NCBI RefSeq assembly: GCF_012979275.1
Contig: NZ_JABASZ010000002.1
Location: 1 to 64,000 of the forward strand
From: Pseudopontixanthobacter vadosimaris
GTDB taxonomy: Bacteria > Pseudomonadota > Alphaproteobacteria > Sphingomonadales > Sphingomonadaceae
Length of the DNA: 64,000 nt
Direction: 5' to 3'
Part shown: positions 1-8,817 of the stretch, piece after piece
Position numbering within the stretch: the first letter of the stretch is position 1
Layout of the letters: each line of letters begins with the position of its first letter
Notes under the pieces: generated by a model
Told to the model about the DNA's origin: nothing
What the model saw: only the letters and a program-made list of their open reading frames with translations
Databases searched by the model: none
Position numbers and translations under genes: made by a program

Positions 1-548
1 TCGCGCCCGAACTCGTCATCGGTCCCGATCACGATGCGGTCGGGTCGCTTGAAATCCGCAATGGCCGCACCTTCGCGCAGGAATTCGGGGTTGGAGACGA
101 CCGCAACCCGGTGGCCGCGCTCGCCCGCAGCGCCGCTTTCGGCGATGATCCGTTCCACCGCATCGCCGGTGCCGACCGGAACGGTGGATTTCGTGACGAC
201 GACGGTATCGTTGCAGAGATGCGTGCCGATTTCTTCGGCAACGCCGTGAACATAGGACAGATCGGCATGGCCGTCGCCCCGGCGGGCGGGGGTGCCGACC
301 GCGATGAACACCGCGTGTGCGCCCTCGATCCCGTCGGCAAGGTCGGTGGTGAAGGACAGCCGCCCGGCTGCGACATTGGCCGCGACCAGCGCATCGAGCC
401 CGGGTTCGTAGATCGGCATCACGCCCTGGTGCAGGCGGTCGATCTTGGTCTGGTCCTTGTCGATGCAGACGACATCATGGCCGAAATCTGCGAAACATGC
501 CCCCGAGACTAGGCCGACATAGCCCGATCCTACCATCGCGATCTTCAT
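1..548 (-). CDS. ugd: UDP-glucose 6-dehydrogenase, N-terminal part (runs off the window)
   Basis: Cytoplasmic NAD-dependent oxidation of UDP-glucose to UDP-glucuronate for polysaccharide synthesis. The visible 182 codons start at an ATG (548) and begin MKIAMVGSGYVGLVSG, a Rossmann GxGxxG loop at residues 7-12. They continue with STVPVGTGD (about residue 125) and NPEFLREG, motifs typical of the UDP-glucose/GDP-mannose dehydrogenase family. The C-terminal domain with the catalytic Cys lies outside the window, so UDP-glucose rather than GDP-mannose specificity is inferred from overall resemblance. It lies 155 bp downstream of wecC on the same strand, which points to a surface polysaccharide cluster continuing to the left. 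Confidence 0.9.
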   Translation of the reverse strand, partial: MKIAMVGSGYVGLVSGACFADFGHDVVCIDKDQTKIDRLHQGVMPIYEPGLDALVAANVAAGRLSFTTDLADGIEGAHAVFIAVGTPARRGDGHADLSYVHGVAEEIGTHLCNDTVVVTKSTVPVGTGDAVERIIAESGAAGERGHRVAVVSNPEFLREGAAIADFKRPDRIVIGTDDEFGR

Positions 549-703
549 TAACGGGAACTCCTGCTTTCAATACGAATATCGCCGTCATTCTCGACGGCCT
601 GGATGTAGCGCCGGCTTGTCCCCTCCAGAACCACCGCCGTCAAGCGACCGGTGCGACCCTAATCCACATTTGCCATCCAACTGCGGCCAAACTGCCAGAA
701 CCC

Positions 704-1993
704 CTATAGATTCGCAGCGCTGGTATGCTGTCGAAAATCAGGCCAGATACCCCGCGTGTCGTAGATCAGCGCACGGCTGCGTTCCTCGGCAGGGATCGCG
801 CGGAACAGATCGTGGTCCACCAGCACGATCAGGATACCGCATTCCTCCAGGGCCGTGTCGATATCGACCAGCGCCGCGCCGGTGCCGGCGAATTCTTGCG
901 GCAGGCTTTCGGCATAGGGTTCGACGACAGCGATCCTGTCACCGAAGCGCCGCGCCAGCGTGGCGGCTACCAGACGTGCCGGGCTTTCGCGGAAATCATC
1001 GATATTGGCCTTGAAGGCGAGGCCGAGGCAGCCGACCTTCAGGCCGGGATTGTCGCCGACCAGACGCGCCGCATTCTCGATCACATGGCGCATCTTGGCA
1101 TCGTTGACGGCACGCCCGGTGCGGATCAGCGGTGACTGGTCGGGCGCGCCGTGGATGATGAAATAGGGGTCAACCGCGATGCAATGGCCGCCCACGCCCG
1201 GCCCGGGCTGCAGGATATTCACGCGCGGATGCCGGTTCGCAAGGCGGATCACCTCCCATACATCCAGCCCCATCGCATCGGAGATCATCGACAATTCATT
1301 GGCGAAGGCGATGTTCACGTCGCGATAGGCATTTTCGACCAGCTTGCACATTTCCGCGCTACGCGCATCAGTGGTGACGCAGGTGCCGCGCACGAATCGC
1401 TTGTAGAAGGCCAGCGCCTTGCGCGCGCAGCGCGGGGTGATGCCGCCGATGGATCGGTCGTTATTCGCCAGTTCCTCGAGAATACGTCCGGGCAGCACCC
1501 GTTCGGGGCAATAGGCGATGGCCACGTCCGGCGTGCCGGCGGCAAGCCCCGGCATCGCCAGGTCGGGACGCAGCGCGGCGATCCGGTCGCGCATCTGTTC
1601 CGTCGTACCCACCGGGCAGGTGGATTCGAGGATGATCGTGTCGCCCTTCTTCAGAACGGTGGCCACATCATCCGCTGCACTCATCACATAAGATAGATTG
1701 GGCGTGTGATCGCCGTCTTTCATGAACGGAGTCGGCACGGCGATCACGAAGACATCCGCAGCCTGCATCTTCGTGCTGGCTTTCAGCAGGCCGCGCTGCA
1801 CGACGCCCTGTACCAGCCCGTCCAGATCCACCTCTTCAATATGGATTTCGCCGCGATTGATGGTGTCGACCACCTGCTGCGACACATCGACACCGGTGAC
1901 GGGGCAATTGGCCCGCGCGATGATCGCCGCCGTCGGCAGCCCGATATAGCCAAGGCCGATCACGCAGACTTCAGGTTTGCTCTCGCCGCGCAT
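704..1993 (-). CDS. wecC: UDP-N-acetyl-D-mannosamine dehydrogenase
   Basis: NAD-dependent oxidation of UDP-ManNAc to UDP-ManNAcA, a sugar donor for surface polysaccharide. The 429-residue protein starts ahead of the NAD-binding loop GLGYIG (residues 13-18). It carries ESTCPVGTTEQM, YCPERVLPGR, the central-domain KLVENAYRDVNIAFANE and the catalytic-Cys motif VGGHCIAVDPYF (near residue 265). Length and motifs match the WecC/VipA branch of the UDP-glucose/GDP-mannose dehydrogenase family. The upstream gene on the same strand is the epimerase WecB, which makes its substrate, so the pair forms a complete two-step route. The ATG at 1993 is the only good start ahead of the Rossmann fold. Confidence 0.93.
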   Translation of the reverse strand: MRGESKPEVCVIGLGYIGLPTAAIIARANCPVTGVDVSQQVVDTINRGEIHIEEVDLDGLVQGVVQRGLLKASTKMQAADVFVIAVPTPFMKDGDHTPNLSYVMSAADDVATVLKKGDTIILESTCPVGTTEQMRDRIAALRPDLAMPGLAAGTPDVAIAYCPERVLPGRILEELANNDRSIGGITPRCARKALAFYKRFVRGTCVTTDARSAEMCKLVENAYRDVNIAFANELSMISDAMGLDVWEVIRLANRHPRVNILQPGPGVGGHCIAVDPYFIIHGAPDQSPLIRTGRAVNDAKMRHVIENAARLVGDNPGLKVGCLGLAFKANIDDFRESPARLVAATLARRFGDRIAVVEPYAESLPQEFAGTGAALVDIDTALEECGILIVLVDHDLFRAIPAEERSRALIYDTRGIWPDFRQHTSAANL

Positions 1994-2070
1994 CTTACAA
2001 TTCCGTTTTTCTTTTCAGTGCTGAACGCCATAGCGCTGCGAGGGTAAAGATTGCAGTAACGCTTCAGGGC

Positions 2071-3192
2071 TCAGCCGGCCAGCACGTCCACGATGCGGCG
2101 TGAAGCCTTGCCATCGCCAAACGGATTATGCGCCCGGGCCATGGCGGCATAGGCCTCCGGATCTCCCAGCAGCCGCCGGGTTTCAGCGACGATGCGCTGC
2201 CGGTCGGTGCCGACCAGCCGCGCCGTTCCGGCCTCTACACCCTCGGGCCTTTCCGTGGTTTCGCGCATGACCAGTACGGGCTTGCCCAGCGCGGGGGCCT
2301 CTTCCTGCACGCCGCCGCTGTCGGTCAGCATCAGCGTCGCAATATCGAGCAGGCGGGCGAAATGCGGATAATCCAGCGGTTCGAGCAAGGCGACATTGTC
2401 AAGCCCGTCCAGCTCTGCCGCCATGATCCTGCGAACATTGGGGTTGAGGTGGACGGGGAAGATGATCGCCACATTGTCCAGTTCGGCAATCTCGCGGATC
2501 GCGGCGGCGATGGCGGCCATGCCATCGCCGAAATTTTCCCGCCTGTGGCTGGTCACCCCGATGACGCGGCGACCTGCGAATCGCTGCGCGACCGGCGCGA
2601 GGCCTGCTGCCAGTTCCGGCTCGTCAGCGATGCGCGCCGTTATCCAGTGCAGTGCATCGATCACCGTATTGCCGGTGACGTGAATGGCGCCGGGATCGAC
2701 ATTCTCGCGCCTGAGCGCGGCAGCGGCGGTTTCCGTCGGAGCGAAGTGCCAGCGGGCGAAACTGCCGACGATCTTGCGATTCGCTTCTTCGGGCCAGGGA
2801 TGGTGAATATCGCCGCTGCGCAATCCCGCCTCGACATGAGCGACGGGAATCTTGCGATAATAGGCTGCGAGCGCGCCGCACATGGCGGTCGCGGTGTCGC
2901 CCTGAACCACCACGATGTCCGGCTGTTCGATGTCCAGTATCGCTCCGATGCCGGTAAGCAGCTTTGCCGTCAGCGCATCCAGCGACTGGTCGGGCTTCAT
3001 CAGGTCGAGATCGTGATCCGGGCGAATATTCGCGATTTCCAGCACCTGGTCCAGCATGCCGCGATGCTGGCCCGACACGCAGATGCGCGCATCGAACCGT
3101 TCATCCGCCGCCAGCGCATGACACAGCGGAAACATCTTGATGGCTTCGGGACGAGTCCCGAAAACGCTGAGAATCTTGCGCGGCAGCTTCAT
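2071..3192 (-). CDS. wecB: UDP-N-acetylglucosamine 2-epimerase (non-hydrolysing)
   Basis: Interconverts UDP-GlcNAc and UDP-ManNAc in the cytoplasm. The 373-residue protein begins KILSVFGTRPEAIKM (GTRPEAIK at 12-19), the family signature. It also has VVQGDTATAM, HVEAGLRSGD, PEEANRK and the UDP-binding DSGGVQEEAPALGKPV near residue 290. The Asp and two Glu catalytic positions known in the bacterial non-hydrolysing enzymes appear present in these three motifs. Normal family length. It lies 77 bp upstream of wecC and is read in the same direction, consistent with one operon for ManNAcA donor synthesis. Confidence 0.95.
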   Translation of the reverse strand: MKLPRKILSVFGTRPEAIKMFPLCHALAADERFDARICVSGQHRGMLDQVLEIANIRPDHDLDLMKPDQSLDALTAKLLTGIGAILDIEQPDIVVVQGDTATAMCGALAAYYRKIPVAHVEAGLRSGDIHHPWPEEANRKIVGSFARWHFAPTETAAAALRRENVDPGAIHVTGNTVIDALHWITARIADEPELAAGLAPVAQRFAGRRVIGVTSHRRENFGDGMAAIAAAIREIAELDNVAIIFPVHLNPNVRRIMAAELDGLDNVALLEPLDYPHFARLLDIATLMLTDSGGVQEEAPALGKPVLVMRETTERPEGVEAGTARLVGTDRQRIVAETRRLLGDPEAYAAMARAHNPFGDGKASRRIVDVLAG

Positions 3193-3253
3193 GCAGCAAG
3201 CCTTAACGACTGCCGGTTAACAGGCATGAAAGGTCTGGTAGCCTCTACCCGCT

Positions 3254-3841
3254 TCAGCCCTGCGGCGGAGCGGCGAGATTGTTCTCCGGCGCGGCATCGA
3301 CCGGCAGTTCGGCCTCCCGCTCCGCTTCCAGGCGTTGCATATATTCACGTTCGATCTGTTCCACCCGCTCCTGTTCCGCCGCAGCCTCGCTATCGATGGC
3401 GGACAGGCGTTCGGCACGCGCGGCGGCGATCAGCTGACCGAACCGCACCGAATCGGCGGTTTCCCTCTCGCCATAGGCGCGGCGGATCAATTCCTGCGTG
3501 CAGCCGGTGAAACCGCCGGCACCCGCAGTCGAGCAGGAAAGCGTGCCGAAATCGCCGATCATCTCCAGCCTCTCGACCCGCTGCGCCCAGCTTTCATTCG
3601 CCGGGTCGTCGCTGAAGCGCAGGTTTTCCGGAATGCGGAAGCGGTCGGCCTCCGGGAGGCGGGCGACGACGACGATCTCCTCGCCAACGGCGGCAGGCAC
3701 CTCATCGTCGCCATAGACGATGACCATGCGGTACTGTTCCTCGCCCGTCCCCACGACGCCATCCGCGGCAGTCTGCGCCATTGCAGGCGCGGAAAAGCCG
3801 AATGTCGCGGCAAGCAAAGCTGTGGTTATCAGGCGTTTCAT
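3254..3841 (-). CDS. Secreted hypothetical protein with C-terminal coiled coil
   Basis: 195 residues. I do not recognise a family. The start at 3841 is chosen because it gives a clean signal peptide, MKRLITTALLAATFGFSAP with AMA|Q cleavage after residue 22; an in-frame start at 3877 would add twelve residues in front of it. The mature part has a short region rich in Val and acidic residues, and one Cys pair in LSCSTAGAGGFTGCTQE that could form a disulfide in the periplasm. The C-terminal third is rich in Ala, Glu, Gln and Arg and should form a helix or coiled coil, ending in a Pro/Ala tail. It lies between wecB and coq7 on the same strand; no functional link is evident. Confidence 0.75.
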   Translation of the reverse strand: MKRLITTALLAATFGFSAPAMAQTAADGVVGTGEEQYRMVIVYGDDEVPAAVGEEIVVVARLPEADRFRIPENLRFSDDPANESWAQRVERLEMIGDFGTLSCSTAGAGGFTGCTQELIRRAYGERETADSVRFGQLIAAARAERLSAIDSEAAAEQERVEQIEREYMQRLEAEREAELPVDAAPENNLAAPPQG

Positions 3842-3963
3842 GGCAATACTCGTTTCTGGCGTTCGTCGATTTGGCAACAGGCACCTGATGCACTGAACCG
3901 TTTATGAAGCGTTCGGAATGGCCCGCCGTTCCAGAGCGTGCAACCGTAATCGGCTGCCCTCGT

Positions 3964-4587
3964 TCAGATGCGTTCCGCCAGGCGAATGGCTGCGCGGCAG
4001 CCGAGGCGAATGGCACCGGATAGCAGCGGATAGCCGAACGCCTTTTCCGCCCCATGGGCAAGCGCCGTGTCGCGATGCTGGCGTTCGTCCTCGCGAAAAT
4101 CCTCGATCATGCCGGAAAGTTCGGGGTCGGTGCTGCCTGCACCCGCACCATGCATCTCCAGCTCGTCGAGCTGGTCGGAATAATGGCGGTCGATCTCCTC
4201 CTCCACCGCAGCGGTGCAGGCCATGGCCGCTTCCGGCCCCAGCAGGGCCGTCACCGCTCCCAGTGTGTAACCGGCGGCGGACCAGAACGGTTGCAACATG
4301 GTCGGGCGGACCCCGCGCCGGGTCATCAGCGCGTTGAATGCGGCATTATGCCGGTCCTCCTCGCTCGCCATGGCGGTAATCTCCGCTGAATGCGGAGCGC
4401 GATCGCCCATGACGGCAAGTTGCCCCGCGTAAATGCGCGTGGCCCCATATTCACCGGCCTGATCGACGCGGATCATGCGTCCGACATCGGTTTTCCTGTC
4501 GATACCGGCGCGGGCGCGGGCCGCCGCGATGCCCGCATGTTCGGAAGCCGGCGCGGCCGGCGGCGTCACGGCCATGGTCCTGTTCAT
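3964..4587 (-). CDS. coq7: Demethoxyubiquinone hydroxylase, COQ7 family
   Basis: Diiron monooxygenase acting on the demethoxyubiquinone ring at the inner membrane, a late ubiquinone step. The 207-residue product (start 4587) has the four-helix diiron ligand set: Glu in DQAGEYGATR (E46), ASEEDRHNAAF, AAVEEEIDRHY and EDFREDERQHRD. A longer frame reaches 4701 but would run through the 3' end of dsbB; the ATG at 4587 sits 5 bp after the dsbB stop and gives the usual family length. It is the distal gene of the ctpA-dsbB-coq7 run. Redox context with dsbB is suggestive, since DsbB passes electrons to quinone. Confidence 0.92.
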   Translation of the reverse strand: MNRTMAVTPPAAPASEHAGIAAARARAGIDRKTDVGRMIRVDQAGEYGATRIYAGQLAVMGDRAPHSAEITAMASEEDRHNAAFNALMTRRGVRPTMLQPFWSAAGYTLGAVTALLGPEAAMACTAAVEEEIDRHYSDQLDELEMHGAGAGSTDPELSGMIEDFREDERQHRDTALAHGAEKAFGYPLLSGAIRLGCRAAIRLAERI

Positions 4588-4592
4588 GTCGT

Positions 4593-5075
4593 TCACAGAT
4601 CGAGCACCTTGCGTCTGGCCAGCAGCCACAGGATCCACAGGCCGCCGAATGTGGAGAGCAGGAAATTCATACCCGCCAGCGAAACGCCTGCAAAGGTCCA
4701 TGGTGCCATGTCGCAGCGAATCAGCGGCGCATTCATGATGGCGTCGAGCGCGTTACTCCCCGAAGCGGCCGCCGGGCCGGTGCAGGCGGTCACCCCTTCC
4801 CACCAGCCATATTCGACCCCGGCATGGAATCCGCCGATGATCCCCGACGATATGATGGCGATTCCTGCGAAGGCGACCCACAGGCGGGGCGGTGCGGCCA
4901 CCAGCGATACGAAGGCAAGGCCAAGTGCCGCAAAATGCGGATAACGCTGCCACCAGCACATCTCGCAAGGATAGAGCCCGAAGCCGAATTGCGCCAGATA
5001 CGCCCCGCCCAGCGCCAGCGCGGGTACGCCGAACGCCAGCCTGCGGGCGAGGAGGGCCGAGGGTGTGTCGATCAT
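4593..5075 (-). CDS. dsbB: Disulfide bond formation protein B family
   Basis: Inner-membrane quinone reductase that re-oxidises periplasmic DsbA. 160 residues with four hydrophobic segments. The first redox pair is CEMC (C37/C40) followed by WWQRYPH, the standard DsbB context, and a second pair lies at C98 and C121 in the following loop. All four Cys required by the family mechanism are therefore present. It starts 18 bp downstream of the ctpA stop and ends 5 bp before coq7, so it is almost certainly co-transcribed with them. Confidence 0.9.
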   Translation of the reverse strand: MIDTPSALLARRLAFGVPALALGGAYLAQFGFGLYPCEMCWWQRYPHFAALGLAFVSLVAAPPRLWVAFAGIAIISSGIIGGFHAGVEYGWWEGVTACTGPAAASGSNALDAIMNAPLIRCDMAPWTFAGVSLAGMNFLLSTFGGLWILWLLARRKVLDL

Positions 5076-5093
5076 TATGCGCCTCCCCGGTTC

Positions 5094-6431
5094 TTACCGC
5101 CGGCGGGCCACCGCATTGGGTGCCGTGCGCCGCAGGGTCTGCAAGGCATAATGCAGCTGAAAATCCTCGATCCCCTGTTCCTTCAATTCTTCCGCCGTCT
5201 GCTGGAAGCGCGGATCGGCGATGGCGTCCTGCTCCAGTGCCTCGTCCTTCAGCCCCGCTTCGTTCACCAGATGGCCGCGCAGATCGGATTCGCGCAGGCG
5301 GAATTTTGCCCGCCGGGCAAGGTCCGGATCGGAAATCTGCGGCACGGCAATGTCCGGCTTGATGCCGCCTTCCTGCACCGAATGACCCGAAGGCGTGAAA
5401 TACCGCGCCGTCGTCAGTTTCAGCGCGCTGTTGCGGGTCAGCGGCAACAGAGTCTGCACGCTGCCCTTGCCGAAGCTGCGATCCCCCATGATCACCGCGC
5501 GGCGATGGTCCTGCAGCGCACCCGCGACGATTTCGGACGCACTCGCCGAACCGGCATCGATCAGCACGATCATGGGCACGCCCTGCGCAATCTGGCCGCG
5601 GAATACGCTCTCGGCATCATACATGATGGTTTCGCCACGCGCGCGGCCGCGCTGCGAGACGATCTGACCTTCATCCAGGAACAGGTCGGACAGGGCCACC
5701 GCCTCATCCAGCGAACCGCCGGGGTTCGACCGCATGTCCAGGATCAACCCGTTGATCCGCCCGGTCGCCTGCGCCTGCATGCTTTCCCAGGCGGCGAAGA
5801 CGTCGCTGCCGACATCGCGGGAAAATTCATTGACGGTGATGACGCCGAGATTGCCCGGCATCAATTCATGCGTGACCGGTTCGAGTTCGATGACGCCGCG
5901 CGTCACCTTGACGTCGAAGGGCTCCTCGCGTCCGGTGCGGAAGATGGTCAGGCGGATATCGGTGCCCGCCTTGCCGCGCATCCGGGCGACCGCATCGTCG
6001 AGGTCGCCGCCATAGATGAGTTCGCCGTCCAGATGGGTGATGTAATCGCCGGCCTTCAGCCCGGCCCGGTCGGCCGGGCTGCCGCGGAAGGGCGAGATGA
6101 CCTTCACCGCGCCGTCTTCCATGATGACGGACAGGCCGAGGCCTGAATAATTGCCGTCGATCATCGTCTCCAGCCGTTCCAGATCCGATCCGTCGAGATA
6201 GGCGGAGTGCGGATCGAGGCTGGCGAGCATGCCGTCGATCGCGCCGCGAATCAGCTTCTCGTCGTCGACGGGTTCGACATAGCTCGCCTTGATTCGCTGA
6301 TAGGTGGCGAATAATTTCGAAAATTCCGGCCCTGCGCGCCCGTCCACCTGCGCCATGCCTGCGGTCGTGGCGGGGATGAGGGCCACGGCGGTGACGAGTG
6401 CGGCGGAGCGGGCAAGAGCGGCGAGGTTCAT
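5094..6431 (-). CDS. ctpA: C-terminal processing peptidase, S41 family
   Basis: Periplasmic serine protease that trims C-termini of envelope proteins. 445 residues from the ATG at 6431, which opens a signal peptide ending near TTAGMAQ (residue 28). A longer in-frame start at 6593 is rejected because it hides this signal. A PDZ domain spans about 90-170 (GLGLSVIMEDG, GSPADRAGLKAGD). The peptidase core has ILDMRSNPGGSLDEAV, the catalytic Ser cluster GSASASEI (295-299) and the general-base Lys in FGKGSVQT (K322). The gene upstream is an EnvC-like protein, and the two are commonly adjacent in alphaproteobacteria (nadD-rsfS-rlmH-envC-ctpA). Confidence 0.94.
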   Translation of the reverse strand: MNLAALARSAALVTAVALIPATTAGMAQVDGRAGPEFSKLFATYQRIKASYVEPVDDEKLIRGAIDGMLASLDPHSAYLDGSDLERLETMIDGNYSGLGLSVIMEDGAVKVISPFRGSPADRAGLKAGDYITHLDGELIYGGDLDDAVARMRGKAGTDIRLTIFRTGREEPFDVKVTRGVIELEPVTHELMPGNLGVITVNEFSRDVGSDVFAAWESMQAQATGRINGLILDMRSNPGGSLDEAVALSDLFLDEGQIVSQRGRARGETIMYDAESVFRGQIAQGVPMIVLIDAGSASASEIVAGALQDHRRAVIMGDRSFGKGSVQTLLPLTRNSALKLTTARYFTPSGHSVQEGGIKPDIAVPQISDPDLARRAKFRLRESDLRGHLVNEAGLKDEALEQDAIADPRFQQTAEELKEQGIEDFQLHYALQTLRRTAPNAVARRR

Positions 6432-6558
6432 GAAGCGTGGCACTCTTTCAGATCGGGCTTTCGAATCCGGCCCATGCCTATAGGCAAGCAGGCCTGAATA
6501 CCAGATGAGGATGGATGGCCCGCTTGCAAGAGGCCGCAGCGTGCCTTCATCATTCGCC

Positions 6559-7863
6559 TCAGTCGAGATGATCGAGCGGATTGACCGGCACACCGCCCCG
6601 CCGCAGTTCCAGCATGACGATGGGCCTGCGCGCAGCCGCCGTGCCGAGCGAGGTGCCTCCCACCAGCGCCTCCCCCACGCTCACATCGGTCCGGGCGAGT
6701 CCGGTAACGAGGCTCGTCCAGCCCCCGGCATGTTCCAGGATCACGATATTGTCGTAACCACGATACGGTCCGGCAAAGGCGACCCTGCCCGCCGCAGGAG
6801 CCACGATCTGCGCGCCGCCGATCGGGGCCAGCGAAATGCCGCGGCGGGGCATACCGCCGTCACCTATCGAGCCGAAGCCCGCCACCGCCCTGCCCTGGAC
6901 CGGCAGCTGGTATCCCAGGGGCGGCGCAGTCGCCGCAGGAACGGGAGGCCCTGAACGAGGCGGCCCGACGTCAGTATCTGCCGCCACGACTTCCGATGCC
7001 TGCGGCCGGGCCGGGCGCATGATTGGCCCGGGCAGGGCGGCCAATTGCCGACGCAGCGCACCGGCCGCATCCAATCGTTCCACCAACGTGTCCAGGTCGC
7101 GCGCCTCCTCCGCCAGCGCCAGCGCACGTTCCTCTTCCCTGTCCGCATCGCCGACCGCCTGCCGCGACGTAAGGCGCTGGCGTGTCTCGAGGCCGGCGAG
7201 TTCCTGCCGCCGCCTGGCAAGCGCCCGTTCCTGTCCGCGCAGAACCGCGAGGGCCGTGCGCCCTTGCGCTGCCAGATTTTCGCCGCGGGCAATCTCGGCA
7301 CGCAAGGCCGCGGTACGCTGCCGAACCCGCGGTATCGTCGTTTCCAGCATCGCCCGCAGATAGACGGTCTCCTGCAGCGAACCGGGTCGCAGGGCCGACA
7401 GGGCCAGCGGCCGGCGCGCCATTTTCTGCAATGCGGCGGTCAGGCGGATGAGCGGCTTCTGCCGCCTCGCCAGTCTTTCCCCCAGCATGCGGCGTTCCGC
7501 ATCGATCAGGGCCAGCCGTGCCGTGCCGATGGCGATGCCCGCTTCCGCTTCCTGGATATTGGCGGCAAGCGCAGCGGCCTCATTCGCGGTACGCTCTGCC
7601 GCCAATGTGGCCGAACGCGCCCTCCGGTCCAGCACTGCACCCCGCCGGCGCGCTTCGCCAGCCGCCGCGCGGGCGCGGTTCAGCGCCGCACGGGCATCCT
7701 GCGTATCATCGTATGCAGCTGCGCTTGCACGGTCGCCCGCCTGAGCCAGTAATTGCGATCCTGTAAGGCCGGTAACTGCGATGCCGAGCAGCGCCGCCGA
7801 CAGCATTGTCAGGACAGCGAATCTCCCTGTCCGAATGCCCGGGCAAGGCTGGCCATCACGCAC
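6559..7863 (-). CDS. envC: EnvC-like murein hydrolase activator with degenerate LytM domain
   Basis: Periplasmic coiled-coil protein with a C-terminal LytM/M23 fold. A GTG at 7863 gives 434 residues, an Arg-containing n-region and a hydrophobic segment around AVLTMLSAALLGIAV; the ATG at 7806 would leave a signal without positive charge. Residues about 50-290 are Arg/Ala/Leu/Glu-rich heptad-like coiled coil. The LytM-like part (from GYQLPVQGRAVAGFG) lacks both metal motifs: the HxxxD position reads GISLAPI and the HxH position reads PIVMLELRR. It should therefore activate an amidase rather than cut peptidoglycan, as known for E. coli EnvC. The start overlaps rlmH by 8 bp. Confidence 0.85.
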   Translation of the reverse strand: MRDGQPCPGIRTGRFAVLTMLSAALLGIAVTGLTGSQLLAQAGDRASAAAYDDTQDARAALNRARAAAGEARRRGAVLDRRARSATLAAERTANEAAALAANIQEAEAGIAIGTARLALIDAERRMLGERLARRQKPLIRLTAALQKMARRPLALSALRPGSLQETVYLRAMLETTIPRVRQRTAALRAEIARGENLAAQGRTALAVLRGQERALARRRQELAGLETRQRLTSRQAVGDADREEERALALAEEARDLDTLVERLDAAGALRRQLAALPGPIMRPARPQASEVVAADTDVGPPRSGPPVPAATAPPLGYQLPVQGRAVAGFGSIGDGGMPRRGISLAPIGGAQIVAPAAGRVAFAGPYRGYDNIVILEHAGGWTSLVTGLARTDVSVGEALVGGTSLGTAAARRPIVMLELRRGGVPVNPLDHLD

Positions 7864-8275
7864 GATGATAGGGATGTCCGGCAAGGATGGTGGTCGCGCG
7901 GTAGAGCTGTTCCAGCAGCATGGCGCGGGCCAGAAGATGCGGCCAGGTCGCCGCACCGAACGACAGGATCAGATCGGCACGGCTGCGTTCGGCGCTGGAG
8001 AAACCGTCGGCAGCACCAAGGTGGAAGCGCGCCTCGCGGATGCCGTTGTCTCGCCAGCCGCCCAGGATCGCCGCAAAATCCTCCGACCCCAGGGTCTTGC
8101 CGCGTTCATCCAGAACCACGTTGCGCGACGGCGGCACGGCTTCGGGGACACGCCCGCCGCTGTCGGGCAATTCGGTCAGACGCAGCGGCCACGCCATCCG
8201 CTTTTCATATCGCGCGACCAGTTCCGCTTCGGGCGAGCGGGCGATCTTGCCCCTGGCAATGACATGCAGCAGCAC
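7856..8275 (-). CDS. rlmH: 23S rRNA pseudouridine-1915 N3-methyltransferase
   Basis: SPOUT-fold methyltransferase modifying helix 69 of 23S rRNA. 139 residues. The C-terminal knot is clear: FHLGAADGFS, ADLILSFG, then EQLYRATTILAGHPYH, which matches the strongly conserved RlmH ending. N-terminal MLLHVIARGKIARSPE is also typical. Standard length for the family, with ATG at 8275. It lies between rsfS (36 bp upstream) and envC (overlapping) in the conserved nadD-rsfS-rlmH arrangement. Confidence 0.95.
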   Translation of the reverse strand: MLLHVIARGKIARSPEAELVARYEKRMAWPLRLTELPDSGGRVPEAVPPSRNVVLDERGKTLGSEDFAAILGGWRDNGIREARFHLGAADGFSSAERSRADLILSFGAATWPHLLARAMLLEQLYRATTILAGHPYHRA

Positions 8276-8310
8276 GCCGGCGCTCCCTTCCTCGCGTTAC
8301 AGGCGATCGG

Positions 8311-8817
8311 TCAACTGTCGCCGACGGGTGGCGCGTCGCCGAAGGCCCACATGCGTTCCAGATTGTAGAAGCTGCGCACTTCGGGCCGGAACAGGTGAAC
8401 GACCACGTCGCCCGCATCGACCAGCACCCAGTCGGCGGCGGGCAGACCCTCCAGCCGAACCGGACCGTAGCCTGCCTTCTTCAAATTTTCCGCCAGTTTC
8501 TGCGCCATGGAGGCGACCTGCCGGGTCGACCGGCCGGAACCAATCACCATGAAATCGGCGATCGAGCTTTTGCCTTCCAGCGGGATCGAAACGACATCCT
8601 GCGCCTGATCGTCCTCCAGCTGATCGAGAACAAGCTTGTGCATCGCATCCTTCTCCTCCGCGCTCATGCGCGTGGGTGCGCGGCCATGGCGACTGGCTGC
8701 CTGGCCTGCGGGCGCAGCTCCAGGCGATGGCGCGCCGGCCTCACCGGGTGCGGGGCCGTTCTCGTCGGACGGGGTGTTCGCCTGGTTCATCGGCGGTCGA
8801 TTTTCTCCTGAGGTCAT
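8311..8817 (-). CDS. rsfS: Ribosomal silencing factor RsfS
   Basis: Binds ribosomal protein uL14 and blocks subunit joining in nutrient-poor conditions. The conserved core occupies the C-terminal two thirds: LVLDQLEDDQAQDVVSI, SSIADFMVIGSGRSTRQVA, WVLVDAGDVVVHLF and FYNLERMW. The start at 8817 is chosen because its ATG overlaps the nadD stop as ATGA, giving 168 residues. A start at 8790 (MNQANTPSD) is also possible. The first 60 residues are a low-complexity Pro/Ala/Gly tail ahead of the domain, common in sphingomonads. It is translationally coupled to nadD. Confidence 0.92.
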   Translation of the reverse strand: MTSGENRPPMNQANTPSDENGPAPGEAGAPSPGAAPAGQAASRHGRAPTRMSAEEKDAMHKLVLDQLEDDQAQDVVSIPLEGKSSIADFMVIGSGRSTRQVASMAQKLAENLKKAGYGPVRLEGLPAADWVLVDAGDVVVHLFRPEVRSFYNLERMWAFGDAPPVGDS

